A stretch of DNA of 64,000 nucleotides from Leptospira fletcheri (GTDB lineage Bacteria; Spirochaetota; Leptospiria; Leptospirales; Leptospiraceae): contig NZ_RQET01000009.1 of assembly GCF_004769195.1 (NCBI RefSeq), positions 186,001 through 250,000 on the forward strand, written 5' to 3'. Shown piece by piece: positions 53,587 through 61,883 of the stretch. Made by a program: the position numbers and the translations under genes. Positions within the stretch are counted from its first letter, which is position 1. The number at the start of each line of letters is the position of its first letter. A model generated the notes under the pieces. That model saw only the letters and a list, made by a program, of their open reading frames with translations, did no database searches and had not been told where the DNA came from.

Positions 53587-54000
53587 TCACGGAGGCATCT
53601 TCTCGAATTTCGGCAGTGAAGGATCGAGATGGTCCCAAATATAACCGCGCATTACATAATGCACTGCCTGCGGTTTATATCGAGTCGGATCATCGAGGCT
53701 TGTTGCGTGTATCGTAAATAATTCCGGCATTGCAGCGAAAGTCATGTACACCGGCGAGCCACATTTTGCGCAAAAACTACCGGTTTTAACATTCCCGCTA
53801 TCGCCAACCATGTCAAAGTGTGAGGCTTCTCCATTCAGTCTTACGGTGGCTCGAGACGGAAACGTAATATACGATCCATGCCCTGTGCCGCTCATTCTTT
53901 GGCAGTCCCGACATTGACAATCATTCATAAATATCGGTTCATCAGAAATGTTGTAGCGAATTGCACCGCAGGCGCAGCCGCCAGAATAGGGATCACTCAT
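53587..54000 (-). CDS. GFA family (glutathione-dependent formaldehyde-activating/CENP-V-like) protein
   Basis: 137 aa. GGCACGAIRYN (first Cys pair), NDCQCRDCQRMSGTGHGSYITFP (central zinc cluster) and GSFCAKCGSPVYMT (third) are the zinc-binding signature of GFA/CENP-V domains. Family members include Gfa enzymes that join glutathione and formaldehyde, but most small members are of unproven role. The region around is cassette-like. Confidence 0.9.
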   Translation of the reverse strand: MSDPYSGGCACGAIRYNISDEPIFMNDCQCRDCQRMSGTGHGSYITFPSRATVRLNGEASHFDMVGDSGNVKTGSFCAKCGSPVYMTFAAMPELFTIHATSLDDPTRYKPQAVHYVMRGYIWDHLDPSLPKFEKMPP

Positions 54001-54124
54001 CTTTGTTCTCCAGTAGTCGTCATGTTGGGCGTTAGAAACTGGAACACCAGTCTTTTAATGCCATTGACTTACATAAACTTTTATTCCAGAATCGAGTTGA
54101 GAGATATTTTATGAGGGCTCGGCT

Positions 54125-54721
54125 ATGAGGAAAATTATCGTACTCGAATTCGTCACTCTGGATGGAGTCATACAAGCCTGCGGCGGACCACAGGAAGATA
54201 CGAGTGGAGGTTTCGCCTATGGGGGATGGCAAGTTCCCTATTCGGACGACGTTATCGAAACAGCTATGAGAAAACAGATGAGCATACCGTTCGATCTGTT
54301 GTTAGGTCGTAAAACTTTTGAAATTTGGGCCCCCTACTGGCCACTGCATGCGGACAAATGGCCAGGTGTCATGTCAGCGACCAAGTACGTAGTCTCGAAT
54401 AGTATGTCCTCTCATGAATGGCAGCCCTCCGTATTTTTGGGCGGAGACATTGTGGAAAAAGTCACCAAACTCAAGCAGCAAGAAGGGCCGAATTTACACG
54501 TTTACGGAAGTGCAAATCTTGTTCAGACGCTTCTGAAGAATGATTTGGTCGATGAGTTCTGGTTAAAGATCTATCCGCTGACATTAGGTAGCGGAAAACG
54601 ATTGTTTGTCGACGGCACAATTCCGGCCGCATTCAAGATGACGGAAAGCCAAGTTTCTCCGAGCGGCATTATCATTGCGAATTACGAACGTGCAGGAGAG
54701 ATTCAAACCGGAAGTTATTGA
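54125..54721 (+). CDS. RibD C-terminal/dihydrofolate reductase-like protein
   Basis: 198 aa. [24 protein letters not shown] and [35 protein letters not shown] define the stand-alone RibD_C reductase family, and [38 protein letters not shown] is its conserved second half. It is one of few plus-strand genes in the accessory block. A paralogue lies at 38185. Confidence 0.88.
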   Translation: MRKIIVLEFVTLDGVIQACGGPQEDTSGGFAYGGWQVPYSDDVIETAMRKQMSIPFDLLLGRKTFEIWAPYWPLHADKWPGVMSATKYVVSNSMSSHEWQPSVFLGGDIVEKVTKLKQQEGPNLHVYGSANLVQTLLKNDLVDEFWLKIYPLTLGSGKRLFVDGTIPAAFKMTESQVSPSGIIIANYERAGEIQTGSY

Positions 54722-54762
54722 ATCTTCTGGTGTGTCGGATAGTTCTACAAAGTGGCCCGCCC

Positions 54763-55506
54763 TTAAGCCGTCAGCAATATTGGCTCCTGTTCCGTTATGA
54801 TGATTGTATGTTCAAATTGAGCAACATAGGATTGATCAGGAGTTTTTAAGGTCCATCCGTCATTTGATTCGATAGCAAGTTTCGCACCAGTGGAAATAAA
54901 GGTTTCTACAGCAAGTACCATCCCTTTAGATAAAAGTCTTAGATCTCTCGGATCCCTATAATTGACAATATTTACAGGTTCTTCATGCAAACGCCTACCA
55001 GTTCCATGACCGGTAAGATTCCGAATCACTTGGTAACCCTGTTTCTTTGCCTCGGTTTCGATGGTACTTCCGATTTTATTGATTCTATTCCCTGAACGTA
55101 GTGAGTGAATCGTTTGGAGTAAAATAGTATGCGAGGCATCGCAAAGGTTTACAAGATTCTGACGAGCTGGAGAAAGACAGATAGAATACCCCGCATCCGC
55201 AAAATAACCGCCAAGCTCGAGAGAAACGTCGACATTTAACAAATCGCCTTCCCGCAAAACACGAGGACCTGGAATTCCATGGGCCACTTCATGATTTACG
55301 CTAATACATGTGGCGCCGGGAAAATTATACGTAATTTCAGGAGCAGAACGCGCACCGAAGGATTCAAAGTAACTTCGAGCAATTTTGTCGAGCGACTTCG
55401 TAGTTATTCCGGGAGACGCATTTGCAATCATCAGCTTTATGGTATCGGCAACGATCCGGCCAACCTTCCGTAGACCGATCACGTCTTTTTCCGATTCAAT
55501 TGACAT
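54763..55506 (-). CDS. map: type I methionine aminopeptidase
   Basis: 247 aa. The five metal ligands are visible: Asp in VDVSLELGG, Asp in YFADAG, His in GHGTGRRLHEEP, Glu in AVETF and Glu in AQFEHTII. NHEVAHGIPGP holds the substrate His. No N-terminal zinc extension. As a stand-alone gene in a block of unrelated small genes it is probably an extra copy acquired with the array and not the housekeeping enzyme; that is inference. Confidence 0.93.
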   Translation of the reverse strand: MSIESEKDVIGLRKVGRIVADTIKLMIANASPGITTKSLDKIARSYFESFGARSAPEITYNFPGATCISVNHEVAHGIPGPRVLREGDLLNVDVSLELGGYFADAGYSICLSPARQNLVNLCDASHTILLQTIHSLRSGNRINKIGSTIETEAKKQGYQVIRNLTGHGTGRRLHEEPVNIVNYRDPRDLRLLSKGMVLAVETFISTGAKLAIESNDGWTLKTPDQSYVAQFEHTIIITEQEPILLTA

Positions 55507-55654
55507 AGCTACCTCGATTTAGTTTTCTATTTTGAGTTTGTTTCATGATCATGATTGAGGATGTTTCGCACGTGTGCAAGTATTTGGAGTGGGACCAATC
55601 CTATAAAGCAGAGGTGGTTAGATGATTGCGGAATGCTTTGCTTGTCTCAATTAT

Positions 55655-56143
55655 CTAAAAAAGACTCTTAAACCAATTACTAAGGCTCGATTCGTTTTCT
55701 AACTGATTGACAGATTCATTCAGAAAATCCACTATATAGTCTGCTGTTTCGTCAAGATTTCCCTTTGTTATCAGAGAATTTGGGATCCGTAATGTTAAAT
55801 AACCTTTTTTGAAAGAATAGTAAGTCCTTTTAAGATCCGCCAAAGCTTGCCTTTTATCGAAGTTATGATGACCACCGTCCACTTCAATATTTACCATTGC
55901 CGCCGGTATCGCGATATCTATGTGTTTGAACCCGTCAAATAGCTCTAACTTCGCAGGAACCCCCCTTCCCCTCAATGCATTATATAAAGCCTTAGCCTCG
56001 GGAGTGGATTCCAAAGTGCTTCCTTTCCTTTTTGATGACGAGGACTGACAATTTCTGCAAAGTGGACGTCCAATTTTGTCCATAGAAAATTGATAAGCTT
56101 CTAATGATATATTTATTTTACACGCATTGCAATAGTAGTGCAT
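55655..56143 (-). CDS. zinc-knuckle protein with DUF559/Vsr-like endonuclease fold
   Basis: 162 aa. Two Cys pairs at the start (YCNACKIN and PLCRNCQ, residues about 5-35) suggest a zinc ribbon. A linker leads to AKLELFDGFKHIDIAIPAAMVNIEVDGGHHNFDKRQALADLKRTYYSFKKGYLTLRIPNSLI. The DIAIP...NIEVDGGHH...D pattern matches the DUF559/very-short-patch-repair-like PD-(D/E)XK fold. It starts 52 bases from the attC-like site at 56195. Confidence 0.6.
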   Translation of the reverse strand: MHYYCNACKINISLEAYQFSMDKIGRPLCRNCQSSSSKRKGSTLESTPEAKALYNALRGRGVPAKLELFDGFKHIDIAIPAAMVNIEVDGGHHNFDKRQALADLKRTYYSFKKGYLTLRIPNSLITKGNLDETADYIVDFLNESVNQLENESSLSNWFKSLF

Positions 56144-56194
56144 TTTCTTATCCCATAATCAATCTTCAATAAGCTATTCAAATTTACCATTTTC

Positions 56195-56303
56195 GCCTAA
56201 TGACCCGTCCTTGCCCCGCAGTGAGTGAAGAAGCAAAATGTACCGAAGGACAAGCGATAGTTCGAAGAGTCTCAAGGTGCCGGTCCAGGGCCGATCGTTA
56301 AGC
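56195..56303 (-). other. attC-like recombination site (site D)
   Basis: Ends GCCTAAT (56195-56201) and GTTAAGC (56297-56303) are the RYYYAAC/GTTRRRY core pair of attC (one mismatch on the left). The interior shares GAAGGACAAGCGATAG and TTCGAAGAGTCTC with the longer site at 63615. The gene at 56317 stops 14 bases after it, and the next minus-strand gene starts 52 bases beyond. Length 109 bases fits attC sites. Confidence 0.6.
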
Positions 56304-56316
56304 AGAATCCATCTTG

Positions 56317-57033
56317 TTATTTCAGAAATTCTCCGAAAAATCGGTTCTTGAAAAAAGTAAGTATTATTCCAGAAAGAATAAATCCAGAACAACTACTAAC
56401 AAGCCATAGATAATATTTATTTAATGCTTTATATCTCCTTGTTTCGAAAGAAACGATAGTTTTCAAAAATTTTCCAATATAATAATAAAACCCTAAAGCG
56501 AAGGTAAAAAAACCCGGGCCGGAAGCTTCTAAATATTTTCCATTTATTACGTCTGATAAAGAAACAATTCCCAATAAAAGAGCGAATATTCCAGCGACCG
56601 ACCCGATCTGATTCCAAGGATGATAAATTCGATTAATAGTAGAATAATTTCTAAGTATAAGATCAATTCCTTCAATGATCGAGATTGCGCGCTCACGAAC
56701 ATTGTCAGATTCAAAATCTAATGTCACCGAACCCCCCTCTTCCATATCAAATAGTATAGATAATTCAAAAGTTTTCTGTGCATCTTTTAATTCTATTAAT
56801 AGAGAAGAGATCGAATCGGGCAACAGCTTGTCTTTATACTTCTTAAAAGAATCGAGTTGTTCTGAACCATACTTATCTGTAAGTTCGATAGAATATTGCT
56901 TTGATTTCTTAGATTTAAACCTCCCAGGAATTAGCTCAGGGATTGTTTCTAAAATAAATGCTTCCAACTTTGACAGAAGATCTATATCAATATGGACAGA
57001 GCGAAGGGGCTTTTCAGTATAAAATCTAGACAT
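56317..57033 (-). CDS. hypothetical protein with C-terminal membrane helices
   Basis: 238 aa. The N-terminal 120 residues are soluble and charged (SVHIDIDLLSKLEAFILETIPELIPGRF ...). Two to four hydrophobic helices follow (SVAGIFALLLGIVSLSDVI, GPGFFTFALGFYYYIGKF, YLWLVSSCSGFILSGIILTFF). AT-rich. It is the gene of the cassette bounded by sites D and B. I do not recognise the family. Confidence 0.65.
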   Translation of the reverse strand: MSRFYTEKPLRSVHIDIDLLSKLEAFILETIPELIPGRFKSKKSKQYSIELTDKYGSEQLDSFKKYKDKLLPDSISSLLIELKDAQKTFELSILFDMEEGGSVTLDFESDNVRERAISIIEGIDLILRNYSTINRIYHPWNQIGSVAGIFALLLGIVSLSDVINGKYLEASGPGFFTFALGFYYYIGKFLKTIVSFETRRYKALNKYYLWLVSSCSGFILSGIILTFFKNRFFGEFLK

Positions 57034-57067
57034 ATTTTTGTGATAAATAAAATTTAAAAGTGACTAC

Positions 57068-57178
57068 GCCTAACGACCAAGGCTTGACGACGTTTCATGA
57101 TTTGGCATGATATTTGCCGTTGCAAGGCGAGTGGCTAAAAACAATCTCGAAGAGAAGTGTCAGAGCCGACACGCTTGC
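57068..57178 (-). other. attC-like recombination site (site B)
   Basis: Left end GCCTAAC (57068-57074) is a perfect RYYYAAC. The arm that follows, CCAAGGCTTGACGACG, is identical to the one in the site at 63615, and 26 bases match exactly from TAAC onward. The right arm GTCAGAGCCGACA is also shared, but the terminal core is CGCTTGC in place of GTTAGGC, so this end looks eroded. A membrane-protein gene stops 43 bases to its right. Confidence 0.55.
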
Positions 57179-57220
57179 CTTCATTTTATTAGTTTATTTT
57201 CAAAGAAAAGCTTTCAATCA

Positions 57221-57640
57221 TTAGCGTGTGTGAAATTTCATATGCGCAACCGGAATGAGAGCAAATGTGATCTGGCCCAATAATCCGATTCGACCATGGA
57301 CTGTCCGAAAACCTGCGAAGTATGATTCAGGTGTCTGGCCAAAGGCAAAGACCGAAAGTGAGAACTCAGTTATGAAAAGCAGGACCAATGAGAATGCGCC
57401 TGAAAAAAGAAGGACTTGCCAAGCTCGAAAAATGGCAAAGCGACGAATGAGATAACCGCAGAAGAGCCAGGACATTGAGAGGATTACCGGTAATTCGATG
57501 AGAACCGCAATGGTTGCCCCGATTTTGGGCGCGAGAACAAGCGTTCTGACGGTTCCGAGCAGGAAACCAAGAGTGAAGATTCCCAGAAAGTAGAAGAAGG
57601 AGAATTTCAGCGGGTACAAAAAAGAACGGTCTGCGGTCAT
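57221..57640 (-). CDS. hypothetical membrane protein, four helices
   Basis: 139 aa. Hydrophobic segments at about 10-30 (LKFSFFYFLGIFTLGFLLG), 40-60, 72-95 and 115-133. LYPLKFSFFYFLGIFTLGFLLGTVRTLVLAPKIG resembles small membrane proteins found in many bacterial accessory regions. It stops 43 bases from site B. The start at 57640 is the only good ATG. Function is unknown. Confidence 0.68.
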   Translation of the reverse strand: MTADRSFLYPLKFSFFYFLGIFTLGFLLGTVRTLVLAPKIGATIAVLIELPVILSMSWLFCGYLIRRFAIFRAWQVLLFSGAFSLVLLFITEFSLSVFAFGQTPESYFAGFRTVHGRIGLLGQITFALIPVAHMKFHTR

Positions 57641-57668
57641 ACGAATATTTGTGATTCCTGTACATGCC

Positions 57669-57746
57669 GTATAACCGAACAGCGTAACCGAAGTTCCCCC
57701 TCAGCCAGAACTTATCCAAGGTCGGTAGGTTTATAAGCAGCTAGGC
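57669..57746 (-). other. possible attC-like site (site F)
   Basis: From GTATAAC (57669-57675) to GCTAGGC (57740-57746), 78 bases. Both cores have one or two changes from RYYYAAC/GTTRRRY, and the arms are only weakly complementary. The minus-strand lipoprotein gene stops 14 bases to the right, the same spacing as at the stronger sites. Confidence 0.35.
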
Positions 57747-57760
57747 GAAGATTTTGTGGG

Positions 57761-58366
57761 TTAGTTTGAAACTTTGTAAACGTTTAGGGCTTGGCCGAAA
57801 TCCGTGCCTGCAGTAATATTTAGAGCTCCGCCGCTACTCTGGTATGCTTGGAGTTGTAAAATATCACCAGCGGCTAGTTTTAGATAGCAACTAGCTGACA
57901 CGCCCGTGTTTGAAGACGGAGCAGCTGCAACTAGAGTGGACGCTCTGGCGCCGCCATTGATCATTATGTTGGCTTTCCTTTCTCCTGTTGCGTTGGGATC
58001 AAAGTTGAGCTGGCCTAATATGAAGTAAGTTCCAGCGCTCGGTATAGTCAGTCGGTCCTGAGCCGAAGAACTATAAAAGTTTCCAGTATCAAATTCGACC
58101 GAATTGAAAGTCGAATAGGAGTAACCGTTTGGCATTGCTACGGTATTGCTCTGAATGACTCGCGCGCCGACGCTCGCAAAGGAGGCACGAGATCCATCCA
58201 GCAAGGCCAAAAGCTGGGCTGTTTCGGCCTGTTGTTTCGCACTATGGGCTTCGGCAGTGATCCCAATAGATTTGGTCACGTTTGTACATTCAGTCAAGTG
58301 AACCAGTAGGAAAAGACCCAAGGCAACCAAGACAATGTGGCGGTGAATATGTGGAAGCACTATCAT
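57761..58366 (-). CDS. putative lipoprotein with C1q/TNF-like domain
   Basis: 201 aa. The signal HIVLVALGLFLLVHLTEC ends in a lipobox-like LTEC. Residues about 35-65 form a helix; the rest is beta-rich: GARVIQSNTVAMPNGYSYSTFNSVEFDTGNFYSSSAQDRLTIPSAGTYFILGQLNFD and YLKLAAGDILQLQAYQSSGGALNI. This pattern of a jelly-roll with a closing hydrophobic strand is C1q-like, as in some phage and cassette proteins. GAGG stands 10 bases before the ATG. Confidence 0.7.
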   Translation of the reverse strand: MIVLPHIHRHIVLVALGLFLLVHLTECTNVTKSIGITAEAHSAKQQAETAQLLALLDGSRASFASVGARVIQSNTVAMPNGYSYSTFNSVEFDTGNFYSSSAQDRLTIPSAGTYFILGQLNFDPNATGERKANIMINGGARASTLVAAAPSSNTGVSASCYLKLAAGDILQLQAYQSSGGALNITAGTDFGQALNVYKVSN

Positions 58367-58597
58367 CGTGTTTTTACCTCACAATTGAAAAAAGTTGGAT
58401 AATAAAAGTAGGAGCGCTTGCATTGAACGCCGCCAACAGGTCTTGACAAGCTTTCGTGATGATTCTATTAGGTCGCAGTTCTTATCACTGCTGGTCCGAA
58501 AGGGGAATTTCTCGTTTACTAGACCGGGTAGACGATCACTTGAGGTCGCGAATGCGGCTCTGAGACAATACGCCATCGCGCAATTTAAAGAAGCATT

Positions 58598-59029
58598 TTA
58601 ATCTTCCCTTGGAGCTTCTAAAGAGGAAAGCGTTTGCGAAGACGGACCTTTCCATTTAGAGGTAATCTTGCGAAGGTACATATGGTAGAAGAATAGCGTA
58701 AGAGGAAATGAGATCGGTACGGCGAAAACGAAGTAGACCATCAATGAGGCCCCATATTCGTCCGAACCTAAGATCAAAATGGCTGCCCAGACCACGAACA
58801 AATGGACCAAGAACATGACGATCATTACAGGGAGCGTCTCTGCGAGTGCGAGCAAAACAAAATGCCCAATCCTGGCATTCGATAAAAGGCGCCAGGATAA
58901 GATGAGAACGAAGGTCATCAGAACAAGTAGAACGAGAAGCTCTGCTTTTAGGGAAACCATGAGTTGATAGGCCCAGACGGTAAATGCGAGCATGCCAACG
59001 AAACCAAGACTGATTCTGGAAAGGATCAT
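58598..59029 (-). CDS. hypothetical membrane protein
   Basis: 144 aa. Four hydrophobic helices (about 8-25, 28-46, 56-92, 100-122). The start at 59029 (MILSRISLGFVGML) is chosen; a longer frame begins with TTG inside the left core of the attC-like site at 59054. It is the first gene after that site in the minus direction, 24 bases away. I do not recognise the family. Confidence 0.65.
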   Translation of the reverse strand: MILSRISLGFVGMLAFTVWAYQLMVSLKAELLVLLVLMTFVLILSWRLLSNARIGHFVLLALAETLPVMIVMFLVHLFVVWAAILILGSDEYGASLMVYFVFAVPISFPLTLFFYHMYLRKITSKWKGPSSQTLSSLEAPRED

Positions 59030-59053
59030 GGATCGATTGTGATGCTTTGTAGA

Positions 59054-59149
59054 AGATAACGTCAAGGCTTTAGGATGTTTTGCGCGGACTTGGCGAAGTG
59101 CGGAAAGGCAAACGAGCCTAAAGCGTAGCGTCGGAAGCGATCGTTAGGC
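59054..59149 (-). other. attC-like recombination site (site C)
   Basis: Left core AGATAAC (59054-59060) and right core GTTAGGC (59143-59149), 96 bases. The left arm GATAACGTCAAGGCTT pairs with the reverse complement of AAGCGATCGTTAGGC. The DUF1493 gene stops 7 bases to the right and the next gene starts 24 bases to the left, both on the minus strand. The left core AGATAAC is shared with the site at 63615. Confidence 0.6.
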
Positions 59150-59155
59150 AAGCAG

Positions 59156-59683
59156 TCATTTTCTCGTATTAAACTTTCTTTCAAATCGAATCCGAAAATC
59201 ATTTTGCCAAGATTTCAACTCATCTTCAATCGGAATTGACAGTAATTTGAATTCAGTCCATTTCCCCCAAAACCCAGCCAGCACCAAATCGCTAATTTTG
59301 AAATCTCTTTTGGTATTCCCAACAATCGGTTCTATAAATTGTTCAACATTTTTGGAACTACCGAATAATTTTAGAACGAGCTTAATGAATATGAAAACGA
59401 TCAAAAAGGGGAAACAGATTAATATTTTGAATAGTCGCAGAGATGAGGATCCTTCATTATTAAAATAATGTGAAAAATCGAATGAAGACCAATCAATTTT
59501 TATATACCTATCGATATCATTCAATAGATCATCGAAGTCATCACCATCTAATCCAAGTTTATTGTTCAGCGACATTTCCAGATTTAGCCGTTCAATACGT
59601 TCTCCCCTATTCCGGGCGATACACAAATACACTCGTTTAGCTACTTTTAGGAATCGTTCCCTTTCCTCTTCATTATAGTTCAT
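59156..59683 (-). CDS. DUF1493 family protein
   Basis: 175 aa. The first 75 residues (RFLKVAKRVYLCIARNRGERIERLNLEMSLNNKLGLDGDDFDDLLNDIDRYIKIDWSSFDFSHYF) match DUF1493, with the GLDGDDFDDLLNDI core that looks like an acyl-carrier-protein-like helix bundle. A hydrophobic helix (LFKILICFPFLIVFIFIKLVLKLF) and a basic C-terminal part follow. It is the last gene of a three-gene unit on the minus strand and ends 7 bases before site C. Cellular role unknown. Confidence 0.72.
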   Translation of the reverse strand: MNYNEEERERFLKVAKRVYLCIARNRGERIERLNLEMSLNNKLGLDGDDFDDLLNDIDRYIKIDWSSFDFSHYFNNEGSSSLRLFKILICFPFLIVFIFIKLVLKLFGSSKNVEQFIEPIVGNTKRDFKISDLVLAGFWGKWTEFKLLSIPIEDELKSWQNDFRIRFERKFNTRK

Positions 59684-59692
59684 AGATATTAT

Positions 59693-60151
59693 TTAGGCGA
59701 TGTCACTCTTGTCAATGCCCTTCGAACAGATAAGATTTCGCAAGCGGATCATTGAAGGCGAAATGATGAAACAAACGGTAACTAGTAGAATCGGCGCGTA
59801 CAATCTCTGTTCTATATCTGCATCACCGTATGATAAATCGCAAATATGCGCGCCTAAGATAGTCGTCAACCAAAACAATGGAACCACTTTGAACGTATAA
59901 ACGGCAAGTGTCACAAGGTGAACTAACCCAAATAAAGAAAGCCAGGAAGGCAGAAAATACAATTGCACAACGAGCGGGAAAGCCATAAACAAAATAGCGA
60001 TGGAAAGCAAGCTCGAAACGGCATAGCCGTCTGCGGCACCCATAGTGCACGTATCGGCTTCAGATAGAAATGGTAAAAGCGGAAGCAGCAGCGTAACGAT
60101 TAAGCCGATGACACCGAGAATATAGCGAAGAATAATGATCATAGTCATCAT
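59693..60151 (-). CDS. hypothetical membrane protein
   Basis: 152 aa with four hydrophobic helices (about 5-28, 48-65, 70-100, 120-140). Its ATG overlaps the stop of the quinone oxidoreductase gene by four bases (ATGA), and its stop is 9 bases before the DUF1493 start, so the three genes form one operon. I do not recognise the family. Confidence 0.65.
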   Translation of the reverse strand: MMTMIIILRYILGVIGLIVTLLLPLLPFLSEADTCTMGAADGYAVSSLLSIAILFMAFPLVVQLYFLPSWLSLFGLVHLVTLAVYTFKVVPLFWLTTILGAHICDLSYGDADIEQRLYAPILLVTVCFIISPSMIRLRNLICSKGIDKSDIA

Positions 60152-61122
60152 TCCTGGGTTATGATTACTTTTCCGACGGCATGACCTTGTTCGAGGTAGC
60201 GTATGGCATCAGGAACTTCACTTAATGGATAGCTTCTATCGATTACGGATTTGATCTGTTTGGACGAAAGCAACTCCGCCAGAAAGAGCAAATCTTTTTG
60301 GTTTGGTTTTGACGAGACGGCAACCGTTTTCCGACCTCCCACCATTGAAAGGAATGGTCCAAGGAGAAGGGCCTGGAAGAGCTGGCCGGCATTACCCCCA
60401 ACCATAGCGTATCTCCCGTGGGATTTTAATACACGACGATAATCGAAGATGGAACGAAATCCGTTCACTGCGAGAACCAGATCATATTTTTGTCCATTTT
60501 GTGCGAAATCTTGAACAGAGTAATCGATTACATGATGCGCTCCGAGGGAGCGAGCTATTTCCATCTTCTTACTGCTACAAACGGCGGTGACTTCCACTCC
60601 AAAATAATTGGCTAGTTGAACAGCGAATGTCCCTACACCGCCGGAGGCACCGTGAATGAGGACCTTTTGACCTCGTTGCAGCTTGCCGGCATCACGTAAT
60701 GCATGCAAGGCGGTAAGACCGGCCAGAGGCACAGCTGCCGCCTCCTGGAAAGAGACGTTCGACGGCTTCAATACTATTTCGTGCTCCTTAGCGCACTTAT
60801 ATTCCGCAAAACCGCCGAAACCGCTTGCAAAAACATCCCCGAACACCTCATCCCCTACGCGAAACTGAGTGACTCCGAGACCAACAGCTTCAACACTCCC
60901 CGCGATATCGGCACCCAACGTCGGGAATTTGCTTGGGCGAAAGAGCCCTGCATGGAAACGGACCAAAAAGGGATCTGCTCTCATCATACGCCAGTCAGCC
61001 GCATTGACAGAGGCCGCGCGAACTCTAATCAAGACCTCTCCTTCCCCTGGAAAAGGTTTTTCGACTTCTTTCAGGCGAAGGACATCCGATGAACCATATT
61101 CACAATACACGATAGCTTTCAT
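60148..61122 (-). CDS. NAD(P)-dependent quinone oxidoreductase-like MDR protein
   Basis: 324 aa, medium-chain reductase fold. The N-terminal GroES-like part (KAIVYCEYGSSDVLRLKEVEKPFPGEGEVLIRVRAASVNAADWRMM) is followed by the nucleotide-binding site GQKVLIHGASGGVGTFAVQLANYFG. No structural or catalytic zinc Cys cluster is seen, which fits zeta-crystallin/RTN4IP1-like members. The mid-chain DYRRVLKSHGRYAMVGG is family-typical. It is first in the operon with 59693 and 59156. Confidence 0.9.
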   Translation of the reverse strand: MKAIVYCEYGSSDVLRLKEVEKPFPGEGEVLIRVRAASVNAADWRMMRADPFLVRFHAGLFRPSKFPTLGADIAGSVEAVGLGVTQFRVGDEVFGDVFASGFGGFAEYKCAKEHEIVLKPSNVSFQEAAAVPLAGLTALHALRDAGKLQRGQKVLIHGASGGVGTFAVQLANYFGVEVTAVCSSKKMEIARSLGAHHVIDYSVQDFAQNGQKYDLVLAVNGFRSIFDYRRVLKSHGRYAMVGGNAGQLFQALLLGPFLSMVGGRKTVAVSSKPNQKDLLFLAELLSSKQIKSVIDRSYPLSEVPDAIRYLEQGHAVGKVIITQE

Positions 61123-61195
61123 TCTTGTTATCTTACTCTTGTTGTTCCAATGGAAATAGGTGAAGCCAATCCTCTCAGATGCGACAAAGCTGGTA

Positions 61196-61202
61196 GTTAG
61201 GC
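61196..61202 (-). other. isolated GTTAGGC core of a possible attC-like site (site G)
   Basis: GTTAGGC, the same core as at sites A and C, lies 74 bases upstream of the oxidoreductase start. The expected left partner near 61128 is poor (ATCTTAC), and arm complementarity is weak. It would mark the start of the three-gene cassette 61122-59156. Confidence 0.3.
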
Positions 61203-61536
61203 TTAGCCGCTTTTCTTATTGAAATCAAATTTCAAAAATCTTGTCTCTCAAGAATGTAAAGAATGTTCCAAAGATCAGAAGGCTAATATTTCCGCTGACA
61301 AAGCAAAGAAAATTCATTCAGGACCAATTGCTCTTACATATTTTCCACTGATTATTTCACTAATACAAGAAATGCCGAAAAAGAAAGCTCCAAATCCAAT
61401 GATCGCACAATAAATTCTGAGAGGTGGAATATCCGATTTTAAGTCTCAAAGTATTGTCCGAGAATGGCCTAAATCGGAGATCATAAGGAGAATTTCTGAT
61501 GAAGAGAAAAACATTCTCCGCAATCAGCTAAAAGTA

Positions 61537-61767
61537 GTGAGAATTGAAGCGAATCTTACTCAAGCTCAAGTGGGCAAAATGATCAAAAGGAGTAGAAGTC
61601 AAGTTTCCAAAATAGAATCCGGTAAATGCAGATTATATATGGATGAATTCTTAAAGTTTATGAAGATTTATAAGAAGTCTCCTTTCTTCTTTTACTCCGT
61701 ATTTACTACAAATGAAGTCATTAAATCTCCGAGGAGAGCCCGAGTAAAATCTGCGAAGCAGTTTTAA
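61537..61767 (+). CDS. XRE-family helix-turn-helix protein, start uncertain
   Basis: LTQAQVGKMIKRSRSQVSKIESGKCRLYMDEFLKFMKIY is a full XRE HTH. From the GTG at 61537 the protein has 76 aa but lacks the front of helix 1 (LKVV lies before the GTG in the same frame). The frame is open from 61414 with no ATG, GTG or TTG. AAGGAG at 61485 is spaced for the ATG at 61499, which is in another frame and yields only ten codons. The gene may use an unusual start or be broken at the 5' end. Confidence 0.5.
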   Translation: MRIEANLTQAQVGKMIKRSRSQVSKIESGKCRLYMDEFLKFMKIYKKSPFFFYSVFTTNEVIKSPRRARVKSAKQF

Positions 61768-61883
61768 CGAGGGTTGGGTTGTTGAATACGATCCAAGTGA
61801 GTATTCAGGATCCTGATCGCGAAGCGTTCGGGTGAATCGGTTCGTAAGAACTGGACAAGCAAAGAATTTAGGAAAAAACACAA

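Noticed and set aside
54031..54037. GTTAGAA after the GFA gene, resembling a GTTRRRY core
   Set aside because: The last base is not a pyrimidine, no left core partner lies within 150 bases, and the GFA coding region occupies the space where the arm should be.
55617..55623. GTTAGAT upstream of the DUF559-like gene stop
   Set aside because: It matches GTTRRRY, but no complementary arm or RYYYAAC partner is found before the aminopeptidase start.
58395..58601. Plus-strand 68-codon frame (TTG start) between the lipoprotein gene and a membrane-protein gene
   Set aside because: TTG start, no ribosome-binding site, no recognisable domain; an opposite-strand frame covers the same bases. Could be a remnant, but I cannot support it.
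61219..61413. Plus-strand 64-codon frame with CKEC and KKIHSGPIALTYFPLIISLIQ segments
   Set aside because: TTG start and no clear family; it might be a small membrane protein, but evidence is too thin.
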